A stretch of 64,000 nucleotides of DNA from Liolophura sinensis. Lineage: Eukaryota > Mollusca > Polyplacophora > Chitonida > Chitonidae. The position numbers were made by a program, and so were the translations under genes. Each line of letters begins with the position of its first letter. Positions within the stretch are counted from its first letter, which is position 1. Shown piece after piece: positions 38,201 through 49,159 of the stretch. Below the pieces are notes generated by a model. The model was not told the DNA's origin. It saw only the letters and a program-made list of their open reading frames with translations, and did not search any database. The DNA lies in contig NC_088302.1 of NCBI RefSeq assembly GCF_032854445.1, positions 13,327,338 through 13,391,337 of the forward strand. Direction: 5' to 3'.

Positions 38201-39262
38201 TAGTTTGCCATTAATCCACATAATAAATTAGGGTGTAATAGTTAGGACACTGTTGCTATTGATCATACTCAGCACTGTTGCTATCTGAGCCTGCCTATGG
38301 ATGCCTCGTTATCAATAATCCGCCCTCCACTCGAGTCCTCCCGTGGATCACGCCATCTCCCACCAAAACATTTCTGTTCCTGTTGTTAACGCCTTGTATT
38401 AGACTTAGCCAGAATTAGTCTTAACTTCATAAGATTTTACTGCGTGACTAACCTGACGATTTTATATTGTAATGCAAAGAGTTGTCCTAGATTCCCATGC
38501 TTGGGAGTACCACCACAAGTCAAGACTAAGCCTGACATGGGTATAAGACAGCTTCAAGATCCTGGGGCCATGGACAATTTTCCGCGTTAATTCGAGGAAT
38601 CACTTTCACTACCAGCAAGGTCCGTCCCCACCCTCTCCCTCCACCAACTTGGACCCAAAATTGTTATATTCATAACACAATTTCGTAATAACGCATTATT
38701 AGTTATGCGAAGCGCGAATGCCTATATCAGAAACAATTCTGCCCACTGTCCCTAGTTTCCGGTGACAGATCGACGTACATGTACATCTCCCGGCATGTCC
38801 TGTGTTGGAGGTTATGTTAATAGGATTTTCCTATTTCTTTGTAGATGTAGGAATTCTCCTAGGCAGGTAAGTATCTTAATTGATTTGCCAAGAACAAAAT
38901 CCATAAAATTATCCCGTTGTTTTAGCATGAGATAAAACGACAGAAATTCACGATGATAAAAATAGGTAGATGGTGAACTTTATTTGATATGATGTCTTTG
39001 CGTGTGCATTTGGCCAATCAAATGAAAGATTATGCATTATAAATTTAATATCCTGGAACACATGTATCTGACGTGACTTCACCGGAAGTACTCACTTTGG
39101 AAACAAAGAAATATTGCCTTTGGCACATCTACGAAGACAGTTGGGTCATCTATTATAGCCAGGGTATACTAGAAAATCCATCTCGGATTTACCGAAGTCA
39201 ACCGGCAAACTACCCAGTGACTTGCACAGTCTCTCACAAACATTCTTACTCAGGCCTGTCAG
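35291..39262. repeat. Macrosatellite array, unit 3 (~4 kb, 5' deleted)
   Basis: Starts directly in the minisatellite region (ATATAGAACCTCGGGCAATA, 35310). Then AATGAGTTGTATCTGTTACA (35741), CAAGCATAAATAGTACATTG (35973), AAAGAGGATTTCAGGTAC (36526), AACAGTAAATTGGAAATTTC (36697), GAGCACTGGATAAGCCC (37076), and CTATCTGAGCCTGCC (38280). Confidence 0.75.
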
Positions 39263-39454
39263 CAATCACAGCATGGGAGAGCTACAGAAGATAGCGTCTC
39301 GGGTCGATTTACTTTCCTCAGCATTATCAGTTATTCCTGTAGGGGTCTTGTTTTGGTCATTAGCGCCTGCCTTTCATTTAAGGTTTGCGTGTTAATTTCG
39401 TAAACAGGTTGGAGAGAGGTTTTATCGATGGCTAGATACGGTGACCTCTGTGTA

Positions 39455-39850
39455 CTATGGAACCTTGGTAATAACGCTTAAAACGGTGATATGGATCCTA
39501 AGGTAAAGGTCAAAACGGTGATATGGAACCTTGACTGATGCAGAAAACGGTGATATGGAACCTTGGCTGATGCAGAAAATGGTGATATGGAACCTTGGGT
39601 AATAGTCAAAACGGTGATGTGGAAACTTGGCTAATGCCGAAAACGGTGATATGGAAACTTGGCTGATGCTGAAAACGGTGATATGGAAACTTGGGTAATA
39701 GTCAAAACGGTGATATGGAAACTTGGCTGATGTCGAAAACGGTGATATGGAACCTTGGCTGATGCCGAAAACGGTGATATGGAATCTTGGGTAATAGTCA
39801 AAACAGTGATATGGAATCTTGAGCAATGGTCAAAGCGGTGATGCATGATG
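39455..39850 (+). repeat. 32-bp minisatellite, ~12 copies
   Basis: Unit near ACGGTGATATGGAACCTTGG plus CTGATGCCGAAA (32 bp), with two alternating sub-types: one with CTGATGC(C/A)GAAA, the other with GTAATAGTCAAA. Homologous positions in the other macrosatellite units hold only a few diverged copies, so this copy expanded locally. It keeps overlapping minus-strand ORFs open (39455-39826, 39631-39879), which I take as artefacts. Confidence 0.88.
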
Positions 39851-41919
39851 CAAGGCAACACTTCGAAGACAAACGACATAATGAGGAAAGAAACCGGGGC
39901 AAATTCTTCATCGGGTTCTTTAACAAATTATTGTCACAATTTTATCAGGGTTTTTTGACCTTAAGAAATAATTGTTCATTATTTGCTCATTGCTCATTGT
40001 TTATGGCTACTTGTTATCCGTTAATAATGATTCACTTGCACTTTACTCTTTATTCACACTTTATTCTTATTTGGGAATTGCCTGATATCAGTTCCTAGAA
40101 ATTACTGCTTATTTCCAGCTTTGGTGCTTGAACTATATTCTCCACGATTTCGTTAATATCCGAAGGGTGTCTTAAACGCCACCCTATGAGGAAGCCATTT
40201 TCACTCTTCATTTCTTTGAAAAAATTATAGACTGTATGTTATGTAAATAAGTTTTCTTCGCTATCCAGGAATTATATTTTACTTGATTTCTTGAAAATTG
40301 TGGACGAGATCATTTGTATCAAGTAGAGAAGAAAGAAATTACAGTGTTTTACAGTTGATTTATAATGTTTGAGTTCACATTTATTTCCAAAAGGGTCGTC
40401 GGATAAGCGCGGAATCACTGTCGTGGTGAAGAGTTGTGGTTTTTATGTCGAATGTTTGGCCTTTTGTATGTCCTCTATCTGCTCGTGCGGAAAAATGCCT
40501 GATCCATGGCATCCCTATTTTACATGCTGGAAACCCTATCACTACGTCAGCATTTTTATTATCGCAATGAATTTGAATTATTGTAAGTTTTCAAAATTGA
40601 CGCGGTTAGTGAGTTGTATCTTTAACAATATTGTATTTGATCCTCACGGAACAGAAATATAGGCGTGTAGGCGTGTGAACAAACAAACACCCAACGGACG
40701 GGATACCCAAACAGAATTCCAGATGAGGTATGATGAGCCTGTAACATGACAGATCTCGGTGAACTGGCCCCATGTCGCATAATAGCATGTCATTACTTGA
40801 TCCCTGGGTAGACGTTTCCCCTGATGGCAAGCATAAATAGTACATTGATATGTATAAACGGAGCTTTCCCATACATTTCACGTACTTGCCTTGTATTTGT
40901 GATACGACTGTGTACTGTAAGTATTCCTCAAACAACCCTATCTCTTTGGAATACGCAGAAACGCCGAGGTAAATCATTGATGACACCTTATCATTACTAA
41001 AGAAAATCCCACGAGATTAATGGTTAATAATGCCATTCCACAACACAGAAAGAGGCAGGTAGAAGTAGGCAACTGTGGATTGTAGCACCCCAAAGCACGG
41101 GGTGCATCACTTAGAAAGTCCAGATAAGATTTTACAGAAATCTATGAACGTCAGTACTTTTATTACACACATTAACTTGTGTCTAGGTCAAGGTACTATT
41201 ACATTATCATCACAAGAAATAGTTCTGAAACCAATTCTATACTGAGATTAGCTTCACAATTCTATACTGAGATCAGCTTTACAATTCTAGGGACCTGTGT
41301 TTTCCCACAAGAAACATTCAATGTGCTCTAAAAATTAGTACAATTTATAACGTGTTATGATATATTTGCCTACACTGTAATTCTGTTGTATATCCATAAA
41401 GATGAGGTCAGGTACAAACTCCTGCAGGCAACAAATTGGAGAGGTTCAGCACGTTGTGTGTGTGAATTTTGAAAGACGGATGCTGGTATCCCTGAGGAAC
41501 TCGTCCATGTCAGTTTACGTCAGTTGTACATGCCAAGAAACTGGGGAAGTAGAAGAGAGGGTATCGATATCGCCAAAGTGGCCAAAGAGTAAATTGGAAA
41601 TTTCAGACACAGCCTATTGGGACATTTACAAGGCGAGTTGTGATTGGCTGATTCCCTGTGAGCTTCGTGACGGGCTGTCTCTCAGGGGGCGCTGCCGGCG
41701 TCTGACAGAAAATTGTCAGTCGATGTGAGAGCCTTTTAAAGCCATTGTAGTCTTTCACATTTTTTGTATTATTTGCGTATGCAAGTGAGTGCAACTCTTC
41801 CCTGAAATTCCAAAACGACGCGACATGTTCAGACAGACCACTCTTACTTTGTTGGAAGAATGTATTTTTCTGTTGGAATTTCACTGTGATTCCTAATGAA
41901 TTTTTTAATTTCACCTCTC

Positions 41920-42012
41920 TTCGTGTGTGTGTGTGTGTGTGTGCGTGCGTGCGTGTGCGCGTGCGCATGTACGTATTTGTGTGCGTGTGTTTGCCTGCCT
42001 GTGTGTGTGACG
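41920..42012 (+). repeat. GT/GC-rich microsatellite
   Basis: Run of (GT)n with GCGT and GCGC interruptions inside macrosatellite unit 4. The alternating purine-pyrimidine composition is compatible with Z-DNA. The other units have only short GTGTGT at this place (e.g. 34083). Confidence 0.85.
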
Positions 42013-43302
42013 CTCTCAAAGACAGTAGACTTGTGCACTGGATAACCCTAAACCCATTCATATAGAATCTCTCTATGAATCCATAATAGCAACAAATAAC
42101 TGACAGCTCAATCTTTTTCACTATCAATCTGAAACAGCTGCATTTGAAACAAGACAGTTTGTTTGGATCATTCTAAGACACTTATTGGGAGCGCAGACGA
42201 TAAGTTGATGGATTTTTTAGCAAAAGGACGTCAACGTGGAAATAATTAGTTACCGCGACACAGATCAATATCAGGTCAGTGACTGGTTAATTGGCAATGT
42301 GATAGACAGCTTTAGTCTAGTCCATATGTTTCCAGAAAAGATCTATACTGCAATAGTTAACCTGGGGGTGGCCAGACAACAGGTTCCGTAGTAAATCTAT
42401 TCGGCCAAATGATGATTTTGTTTTCCACATCGCTGAGCGTTGACGTCAGAAGGCAAAACAGATATCAGACGAAAGCTTCTATTTATGTTGATTTAGACAG
42501 CCTTTGAGTCCATCTTTCGGTAGCGTCAGGCCTTTTGCGGTTAAGATTTCAAATCTAAATCTATAGCCGATCTGTCTTTATCCCTGCACAAGAAAAAAAC
42601 TCTGGATTCCATACTCTGGGTATCGTTAACTATTGAGTATTGATTAGAAAGAGATGTAATGAGTGACACCAACAGTTTTTCTAAGTTAAGGGTAGATTAG
42701 CGTTGTCGCTAAGGAGTTCATGAGATTACGATTAGCAAATATTTTAACAAAATTGATAATTTATCATACATTCTGTGATTTGTGATTTAATGATGTACTC
42801 AACGGTGATTCTAACACCCGATAAATGACCTTATTGCATACAACACAGTTCATGTCCATGTGCCGATATCATATGTTACACAACGTGTATTTCATTAGGT
42901 TTTCATTTGTTTTACAAAAGGTCATCCATATATAATTTCTAGTTCAAACTTAACTTATAGTGAAAAGAGCAACTAGACTTAAAGGTGTCTCCTTATAAAC
43001 AACAGATAAAGTTCTGAATAATAAAATTTATCGTCTTAAATAAAAATAAAATATATTCAAATGTAGAGTCTCCACGATAATCCGACACTCTCTCGCCGTT
43101 GCGAATTACACTGTAAACAGCTGGTCATGTGACATTGACGAATCTGTAACATGCAAAGCGCCAAGAACCATTCAGTCTGCCATTAATCCACATAATGGAT
43201 TGGAGTGTAATAGATTTGACACTGTTACTCTTGGTCATAATCAGAACTGCTGCTATTTGAGACTGTCTGCGAATTCTTGGTCATAAATAACCCTCTATCC
43301 GA

Positions 43303-43322
43303 CCCCCCCCCCCCCCCCCCCC
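43303..43322 (+). repeat. Poly-C tract
   Basis: A run of about 20 C, in a position that is merely C-rich (CCCTCCCACCCCTCC) in unit 1 (31799). Confidence 0.9.
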
Positions 43323-43759
43323 AGCTTCCTCTCTGTATCCAGTGTCCTTTTTTGATAGGAGAAATTTTCAAGCACGTAAACAGGTAGATGACAACAAAAT
43401 TCATTAATAACTGTTGTTTTTGCATGAGGCAAAACTACAGAAATCCTCCATGATATAAACAAGTGGAGAATCTTTACGTCGAAACAGACATTCGAAAACT
43501 AGCCGTAAACCAGGAAGGACCTAGCCCCCGGTTAGTGGAATAAGGCTCTATCGAGACAAACAAATATGGCCACGTGCAACAGACAATAGGGTCCTCCATT
43601 AGAGATAAGGTGTAACTGGTATGGATCTACTTAAATGTTCACCTTGGATCGACCAAAGTCGGCCAGTACTCTGCTTTCAGACTCGCTATCAAACACACCC
43701 ATTCTTGTTTGAGTGGCATTTAGAAGGTGGGATAAAAGTACACTGAACAAGGTTTGTGA

Positions 43760-43929
43760 GATTTGTGAGATAGGCCTAAGTAAGAATGGGTGTACACTGA
43801 ACAAGGCATTCTTATGGATATACAACTTCTTCTGTCGAAACGTCGTGTTAATAAACCAAGAAGTTGTATATCCATACGCATGCCTTGTTCAGTGTACACC
43901 CATTCTTACTTAGGCCTATCTCACAAATC
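43760..43929. repeat. 72-bp-arm hairpin (inverted duplication)
   Basis: Left arm 43760-43831 and right arm 43858-43929 are reverse complements with about two mismatches, separated by a 26-bp loop (CTGTCGAAACGTCG…AATAAACC). The outer part of the right arm (TTAGGCCTATCTCACAAATC) is ordinary macrosatellite sequence found at the start of other units, so the left arm holds an inverted copy of host sequence. It sits at the unit 4/5 junction. Confidence 0.88.
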
Positions 43930-46475
43930 ACAGCGTGGGAGCGCTTACAGGAGATAACGTCTCAGGTCAACTTAACTCGCTCAGCATTGTCATTAATTCC
44001 AATGTGAAAGTTGTTTTGGTGATTAGAGCCTTTCTTTATATCGGGTTTGCGTGCAAAGCTGGTAAACATGTCAAAAGTTGGAGTGACATACAGTAGATGG
44101 CTTTCGACGGTACGTGACCTGCGTGTAATGTGGAACCTTCACTATAATGGTTAAAACGGTAATATCTTGCCTTGACCATTTTGGATACAACTGTGATATG
44201 GAACCTTGGCTAATGGTTAAAAGGGTTATATGCGTGAATCCTTGGCTATAATTCTTAAATCGGTGAAATCTTGGTTACAATGCGTAAAACGCTAATATCT
44301 GATCTTGACCATTGTTTAAAACGGTGATGCATGGAGGAAGAACGACAAAATGAGGAAAAAATCAGTTAAATAAGACTTCATCGGACTCTCGAACAGACTA
44401 TTGTCACAATTTGTTTTTACCTCAAGGAAGTAATTGCCCACCGCGGCTTGCTCTTCGTTAACAATGATCAACTCGCACTCAATACTTGCATGAAATGACT
44501 TCTTTGAAATCGCTGTTTATTTTCCTCTTTACACGCTTGCAATATTTTCACCACAATTAACATAAAGAGTGCGGGATTCGTCTTACGCGTCTTTTTGATA
44601 AATGCCATTATGATTAACAGTTATATCCCTGTTTCAAGTTCATAGACAAAATTTTTTTGTTTATTTCACTTGTTTTCTTGAAAATTGTAGATTAAATTAT
44701 TCGTACTGACTGGATAAGCAAAAAAAGAAACATATTTTAAAGGTACGAGTTAACAGTTGATTTTTGATGTTTGTGTTCACATAAATTTTTCAAATGAACA
44801 TCAGATAAGCGCGAAAATGACTGTCCAGGAGAAAAGTTGTGGTTTCAGTTAATACTTCTGTTTTTGCATCAAAAGTTTGAGCTTTTATATGTGCCCTTAT
44901 CTGGTCGGGCCGTAAAATGTCTTATCCGTGACAGACGTGTTTAGAATTCCCTACTACAGGATGGAAACCCTATCATTGCGTGGACATTTCCTATCGCATT
45001 TCTCTTATTTCGCATTTAGGAATAACCTTGAAATATTGTAAATTCTCAAAATGACACCGTTAGTGAGTGGTATCTTATAACAATATCGTGATGGGTTCTC
45101 ACGGGACAAAGATACACGTCGTAGGGTATGGACATCACTAGATATTCAAACAAGCACCCCACGGACGGGATAGCCTAACAAAATTACCGATGTGTTGGTG
45201 ATAATCTTGCAACATGACGGACCTGGGTAAACTAGACCCATGCCCCATTATAGCATATCGTTACTTGATCCCTGGGTAGACGTGTCCTCTAATGGCAAGC
45301 ATAAATAGTACATGTACATTGATATGTATAACCTAAACTTTGCCCTCCGTTCTGCTTACATGTTATTTACATGTGGTTGTCACTGTGTATGTGTTCCTAA
45401 AACAATCCTGTCTCCTTGGAATACGCGAAAGGCCGCGGTAGATCATTGATGACACGTTGTCCTTACTGAAGGAAATCTCACGGAGTTTGGTTGATGGCGC
45501 CACTCTTGGCTGTGTAATGATGCCTTTTGTGAGCAATGATATGACGAGTTGATGAACTCGTTGTTGTAACAAGATACATGTAGGCCTATAATCTTTCAGT
45601 TTATAAATGGTAGCGGCATAGAGGTATTAATTTCAAGATGAATCTGCACAACCTGTTAAACGTGAAACAATCTCGCGATTTCTGGCGGCAAATGAATGGA
45701 GGACCCGATAAAAGAATCGTTAAAGGAGAAGAAAACATAAAATGATGCCAAACGCAGATGAAAGAGCGTCAAAACTTATTTGCAGATATGATCTTCATTA
45801 TTTTTTGGATTTTTTTTCAAGAGAACAGGTTATTTGAAAATATTTTTTGTATGTTGGGTATTTGGGACCAACTTTTGGTATTTATTGTTGTTGCATGATA
45901 ATGTTCTAAATAAGAATGTGATGCTTGTCTGATAAATTTATTTGAATGTAAATTTGTTGCTTATATCGAAACATATACATTTAACCTAAATTATGATAAT
46001 ATTTATGAACATATTAAAATACAAATATGATCCAAATTGAGGTTTAATACATTTGTTAGCTGAACAGAACAAATTCTAGCGCAAAAATATTTGTTAAACC
46101 TGTGTTACATCCTCATTTATGGCATTATTAAACAAAGAATATAAATACCAAAATCTGGTCCCAAAAATATCCACCATACAAAAATTATTTTCATGTGTCT
46201 TTTTCTCCTTAAGGAAAAATCGGAAAAAATATTTAGGAATAACTTTTGACCACATTTAGGAATAACTTTTCGCACTCTTTCATCTGAACTTAGGTCATTT
46301 TTTATGTTTTCTCCACCTTTAAAACGGTAAAAACAAAATGTAACGGTATCACATACAGGCTTCAAAAGAGACAAGTCAAACAAATCTGATCGTGACATGA
46401 CTCGTGGTTAATGACGGAACTCTACAACACAGAAAGAGGCATGCACAAGTAGCGAATTGTGAAGTGTATCTCTGG
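43925..46475. repeat. Macrosatellite array, unit 5, interrupted
   Basis: Landmarks: AATCACAGCGTGGGAGCGC (43927), GTTGTTTTGGTGATTAGAGC (44010), a few 32-bp minisatellite copies (44140-44330), TTAGTGAGTGGTATCTTATA (45060), GCAAGCATAAATAGTACATG (45297), GGAATACGCGAAAGGCCG (45418). It breaks off near 45497 and resumes at about 46405 (ACAACACAGAAAGAGGCATG) to near 46475. The 0.9-kb interruption holds a TTAA MITE and a small duplication. Confidence 0.7.
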
Positions 46476-46690
46476 AATGGTATTATTACACGCAGTGTTT
46501 GATGAGTTGTTTATGTCAGAAATAGGGTGAGTTAACCCCAGTGTAATGAGGCCTTCCATGAACAGTGTTTGATGTGTGGACAGACTTGCTGTTGTTATAA
46601 CACATGACATTTCTAGCTTTTAATAGTAGAGGTATAGATAGTGCACGGTTTTATTTCAAAGGTTACCAGCAAAACGGTAGAGATCGAAAA
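45510..46690 (+). repeat. ~150-bp direct duplication flanking a MITE
   Basis: 45510-45660 and about 46530-46680 are related (GTGTAATGATGCC vs GTGTAATGAGGCC; TTGCTGTTGTTATAACA-like vs TCGTTGTTGTAACAAGA; GAGGTATTAATTTCAAG vs CGGTTTTATTTCAAAGG). They are about 1.02 kb apart with the MITE between them. Confidence 0.5.
45720..46322. mobile_element. Fold-back MITE, TTAA-flanked, copy 2
   Basis: Element 45724-46318 lies between TTAA at 45720-45723 and 46319-46322. Left end AGGAGAAGAAAACATAAAAT; right end read inward AGGTGGAGAAAACATAAAAA. The long inverted arms continue (GATGAAAGAGCGTC vs GATGAAAGAGTGCG). It matches copy 1 at 23162-23724 along its length but with substantial divergence. No transposase ORF. 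Confidence 0.85.
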
Positions 46691-47574
46691 CTGATGATGT
46701 TGATATAAAGTTATGTGAAGCTTTGGAGTGGGATGCATGACACAGTACGACTGATTTCTTGTGCTCCTTTTCTAATTTATTTCGCAAGAAAATAAGCCTA
46801 CGACATGAAACCCATAGTTCCTCTCAACAAGAAAGAAAGAAATTTTGTTACGTTTTCTGTTTTTTTTTATAGAGGACAATATATTGCAAAACACAAGGAA
46901 ACTTAAGAGAAGAGTCAATAGGGTAAAATTTGTCCCTATGCTCAAAACGTTGCCCCCTTGGTGTTCGTTCAAGGATGTAAGAAAACAAAGATATTGAAGT
47001 GGGATTCGAACTCACGACCGTGATACTGAATTGCTACAGATGATGTATACGTTGCATGGCACATTCAGCCGGAATAATGGCCAAGTTTTGTGTCAAGAGG
47101 AGTAATTAGGCGGCCGAGATGTTCATTTGTAACGGCATTATCACGAAGCCACCGGATGTCAATTCCATTTGTGCAGCTGAGCGATAAGGCTCATAAAAAA
47201 GCCTGTGTAATCGATATAGTGATGTAACCGTAAACAGAGGAATTACAAATCGAAGGCATTATGCAAGGAACTACAGTCTGCATGTTTATTGAGGTTATTT
47301 CCTGTCAACACATCGATCAATCAGTCTCAAGTATCCCAGAATACATTCAACAGATAAATCTGTAACGAGATATATTTATTTTTTATTTATAGGATGCTCA
47401 ACACTCTGCTCAGGAATTTATTAGCAACCCAGAGGCTCTTTGGGATGAGGAAACACTAGTGGCTATACAGTAAACCACCGCCCGTCGCCAAACTGATTTA
47501 AAGCTTCAGTTCAACCAATGAGAACCGCGTTAAAGCACGTGTCTGCAGGCGCATTGATCAGGATCGGGCGAGCC
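46691..47574. other. Intergenic with a tRNA-like fragment
   Basis: At about 46999 GGGATTCGAACTCACGACC is a reverse-complement B box, probably a worn SINE head on the minus strand. No gene seen up to the gap. Confidence 0.35.
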
Positions 47575-47774
47575 NNNNNNNNNNNNNNNNNNNNNNNNNN
47601 NNNNNNNNNNNNNNNNNNNNNNNNNNNNNNNNNNNNNNNNNNNNNNNNNNNNNNNNNNNNNNNNNNNNNNNNNNNNNNNNNNNNNNNNNNNNNNNNNNNN
47701 NNNNNNNNNNNNNNNNNNNNNNNNNNNNNNNNNNNNNNNNNNNNNNNNNNNNNNNNNNNNNNNNNNNNNNNNNN
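47575..47774. other. Assembly gap (200 N)
   Basis: Exactly 200 N, a size typical of a scaffolding placeholder. The true length is unknown. Any 5' exons of the chitin-binding gene downstream could be hidden here or further upstream. Confidence 0.98.
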
Positions 47775-49159
47775 CACCCATAGTAAGACGATTGTTCGCT
47801 CCTCTCCATTAAAGGACCAAATCCTTGACTACTTATAAAAAACTAATTTTAAGAAGGCATAATATTCTATCAATTTACATATACAAAGTACCCTAATTAT
47901 AAATATGTTTTCACATAATGCTACCTTTTCTGCATTTCACACTATACTGACTGCTACATTTTGTCAAAGGATAGGCCTACAAAAACGATACAGTGGAGGG
48001 AACGGTATTGCCGCTTAAGTCTATATAATGCACTATTTTAAAAAGCTCATCTGATTAGAGGGATGTCTGGAGGGATAATGTGCATTGTTATCGTTGCTGC
48101 ATTTCTTGAACAAAGTGTCCTGTGGTGGGGCGTGTCGCAATGGGATCTCATATCTATACACGTCACGTCAGTTTAACGCAGTCACGCGCTGGGATGGTTT
48201 TTAAAAATGGGTTTGACAGTGCATTACAGCATGAGACGATGTAGCTATATATGAGTTCGTATTGTCAGTATAGAATGTACACGTTTGCTTTAAAGTTTAC
48301 AATAACTTGTAACGACTTAACAATGAAAACAAGCAGACTACAGTGCGAAGCTTTTTGGCTCCGGGAAACTCCCAGCAATTGTGGTGGTCAATTTCTGACT
48401 AAGCCGGATATTGTAAAGCTTATATACGGCACCAGAAAGCCAGGTTGAAACAAGGTGCTTTGAATGCCCTGAGAGGAAAGGTAAGTCTTGCTTATGACAT
48501 TTCATTCTCTTAACACTGAAATGCATAATATATAACTTTAAAAATGTTAAGCCCAAAATGTGATAGTGGTGGAGGAGAGAAGCATTTATAATGTAAGGTT
48601 CACACATTCTAACGCGTTGTTTCATGCTGGCTTCCTCTCCGGCGGTATACGTGGTAAAGTCTACCAATTACGCATATGTCGCGCCACAGAGATACATAAT
48701 TTGGATTTACGACAACGTTATAACAAACATTGTGTAGGAATTGGATACCGATTAAATATACACGTTCCTACAAAACAACTTGCATCATCATTAAAACCTG
48801 TGACTAATTCTCGCTGCAAACCTCTGCCCCAATTTCTTACTTTCTTACCTATTTTCTTAATTCTGTGGTAGGCTGTGTTAAGAGATATTTTGTATATAAG
48901 TCTTGCAATTATGGAATGGTATATCAATGTCTGTTTCGACACCTGGATCTTTACATAGCAATCCTTTTTCTCTGAAAAAAAAAACCTTTTACATAATGAT
49001 AGCACCACAAGTATTCACTCTCATGAATTTGGGGTAATTCTATAAAAGTTTACATATTTTATTTAAAAATATGAAAACTTTAAATTCATCAATTCACCTG
49101 TTAATTACTCATCCATTGCAGATCAAGACCATGACGAAAAAAACGAAAATTGTGTTTAG
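47775..49159. other. Upstream region of the chitin-binding gene
   Basis: A splice-donor-like GGAAAG|GTAAGTC occurs at 48475-48487 after ORF 48251-48448, so a noncoding first exon is possible, but no frame carries an ATG cleanly through that donor. A SINE-A fragment (ATGCTGGCTTCCTCTCCGGC) lies at 48620-48676. No signal-peptide exon was found. Confidence 0.35.

Larger units (their letters stand above)
39263..43759. repeat. Macrosatellite array, unit 4 (~4.5 kb)
   Basis: Landmarks: AATCACAGCATGGGAGAGC (39265), TTGTTTTGGTCATTAGCGCC (39348), an expanded 32-bp minisatellite (39455-39850), GTGAGTTGTATCTTTAACAA (40609), CAAGCATAAATAGTACATTG (40827), AACTGGGGAAGTAG block, AAAGAGTAAATTGGAAATTT (41584), TGCACTGGATAACCC, CTTATTGGGAGCGCAGACGA (42180), CTATTTGAGACTGTC (43252). 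A GT-rich microsatellite and a C20 tract lie within it. Confidence 0.75.

Noticed and set aside
39455-39826. 123-codon minus-strand ORF with His/Phe-rich repeats
   Set aside because: A 32-bp minisatellite within a noncoding macrosatellite; absent from the sister units.
43832-43857. Hammerhead ribozyme in the hairpin loop (CGAAACGTC)
   Set aside because: The loop has the GAAA part but no CTGATGA core is present in loop or arms.
47476-47490. CCACCGCCCGTCGC as an 18S rRNA fragment
   Set aside because: Only about 13 bases match the conserved rRNA string and the flanks do not continue the match.
47511-47838. ORFs spanning the N gap
   Set aside because: Translations consist mostly of unknown residues; they have no evidential value.
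48251-48448. First coding exon of the chitin-binding gene
   Set aside because: This ORF ends in TGA before the donor at 48480, and no other frame joins an ATG through that donor.
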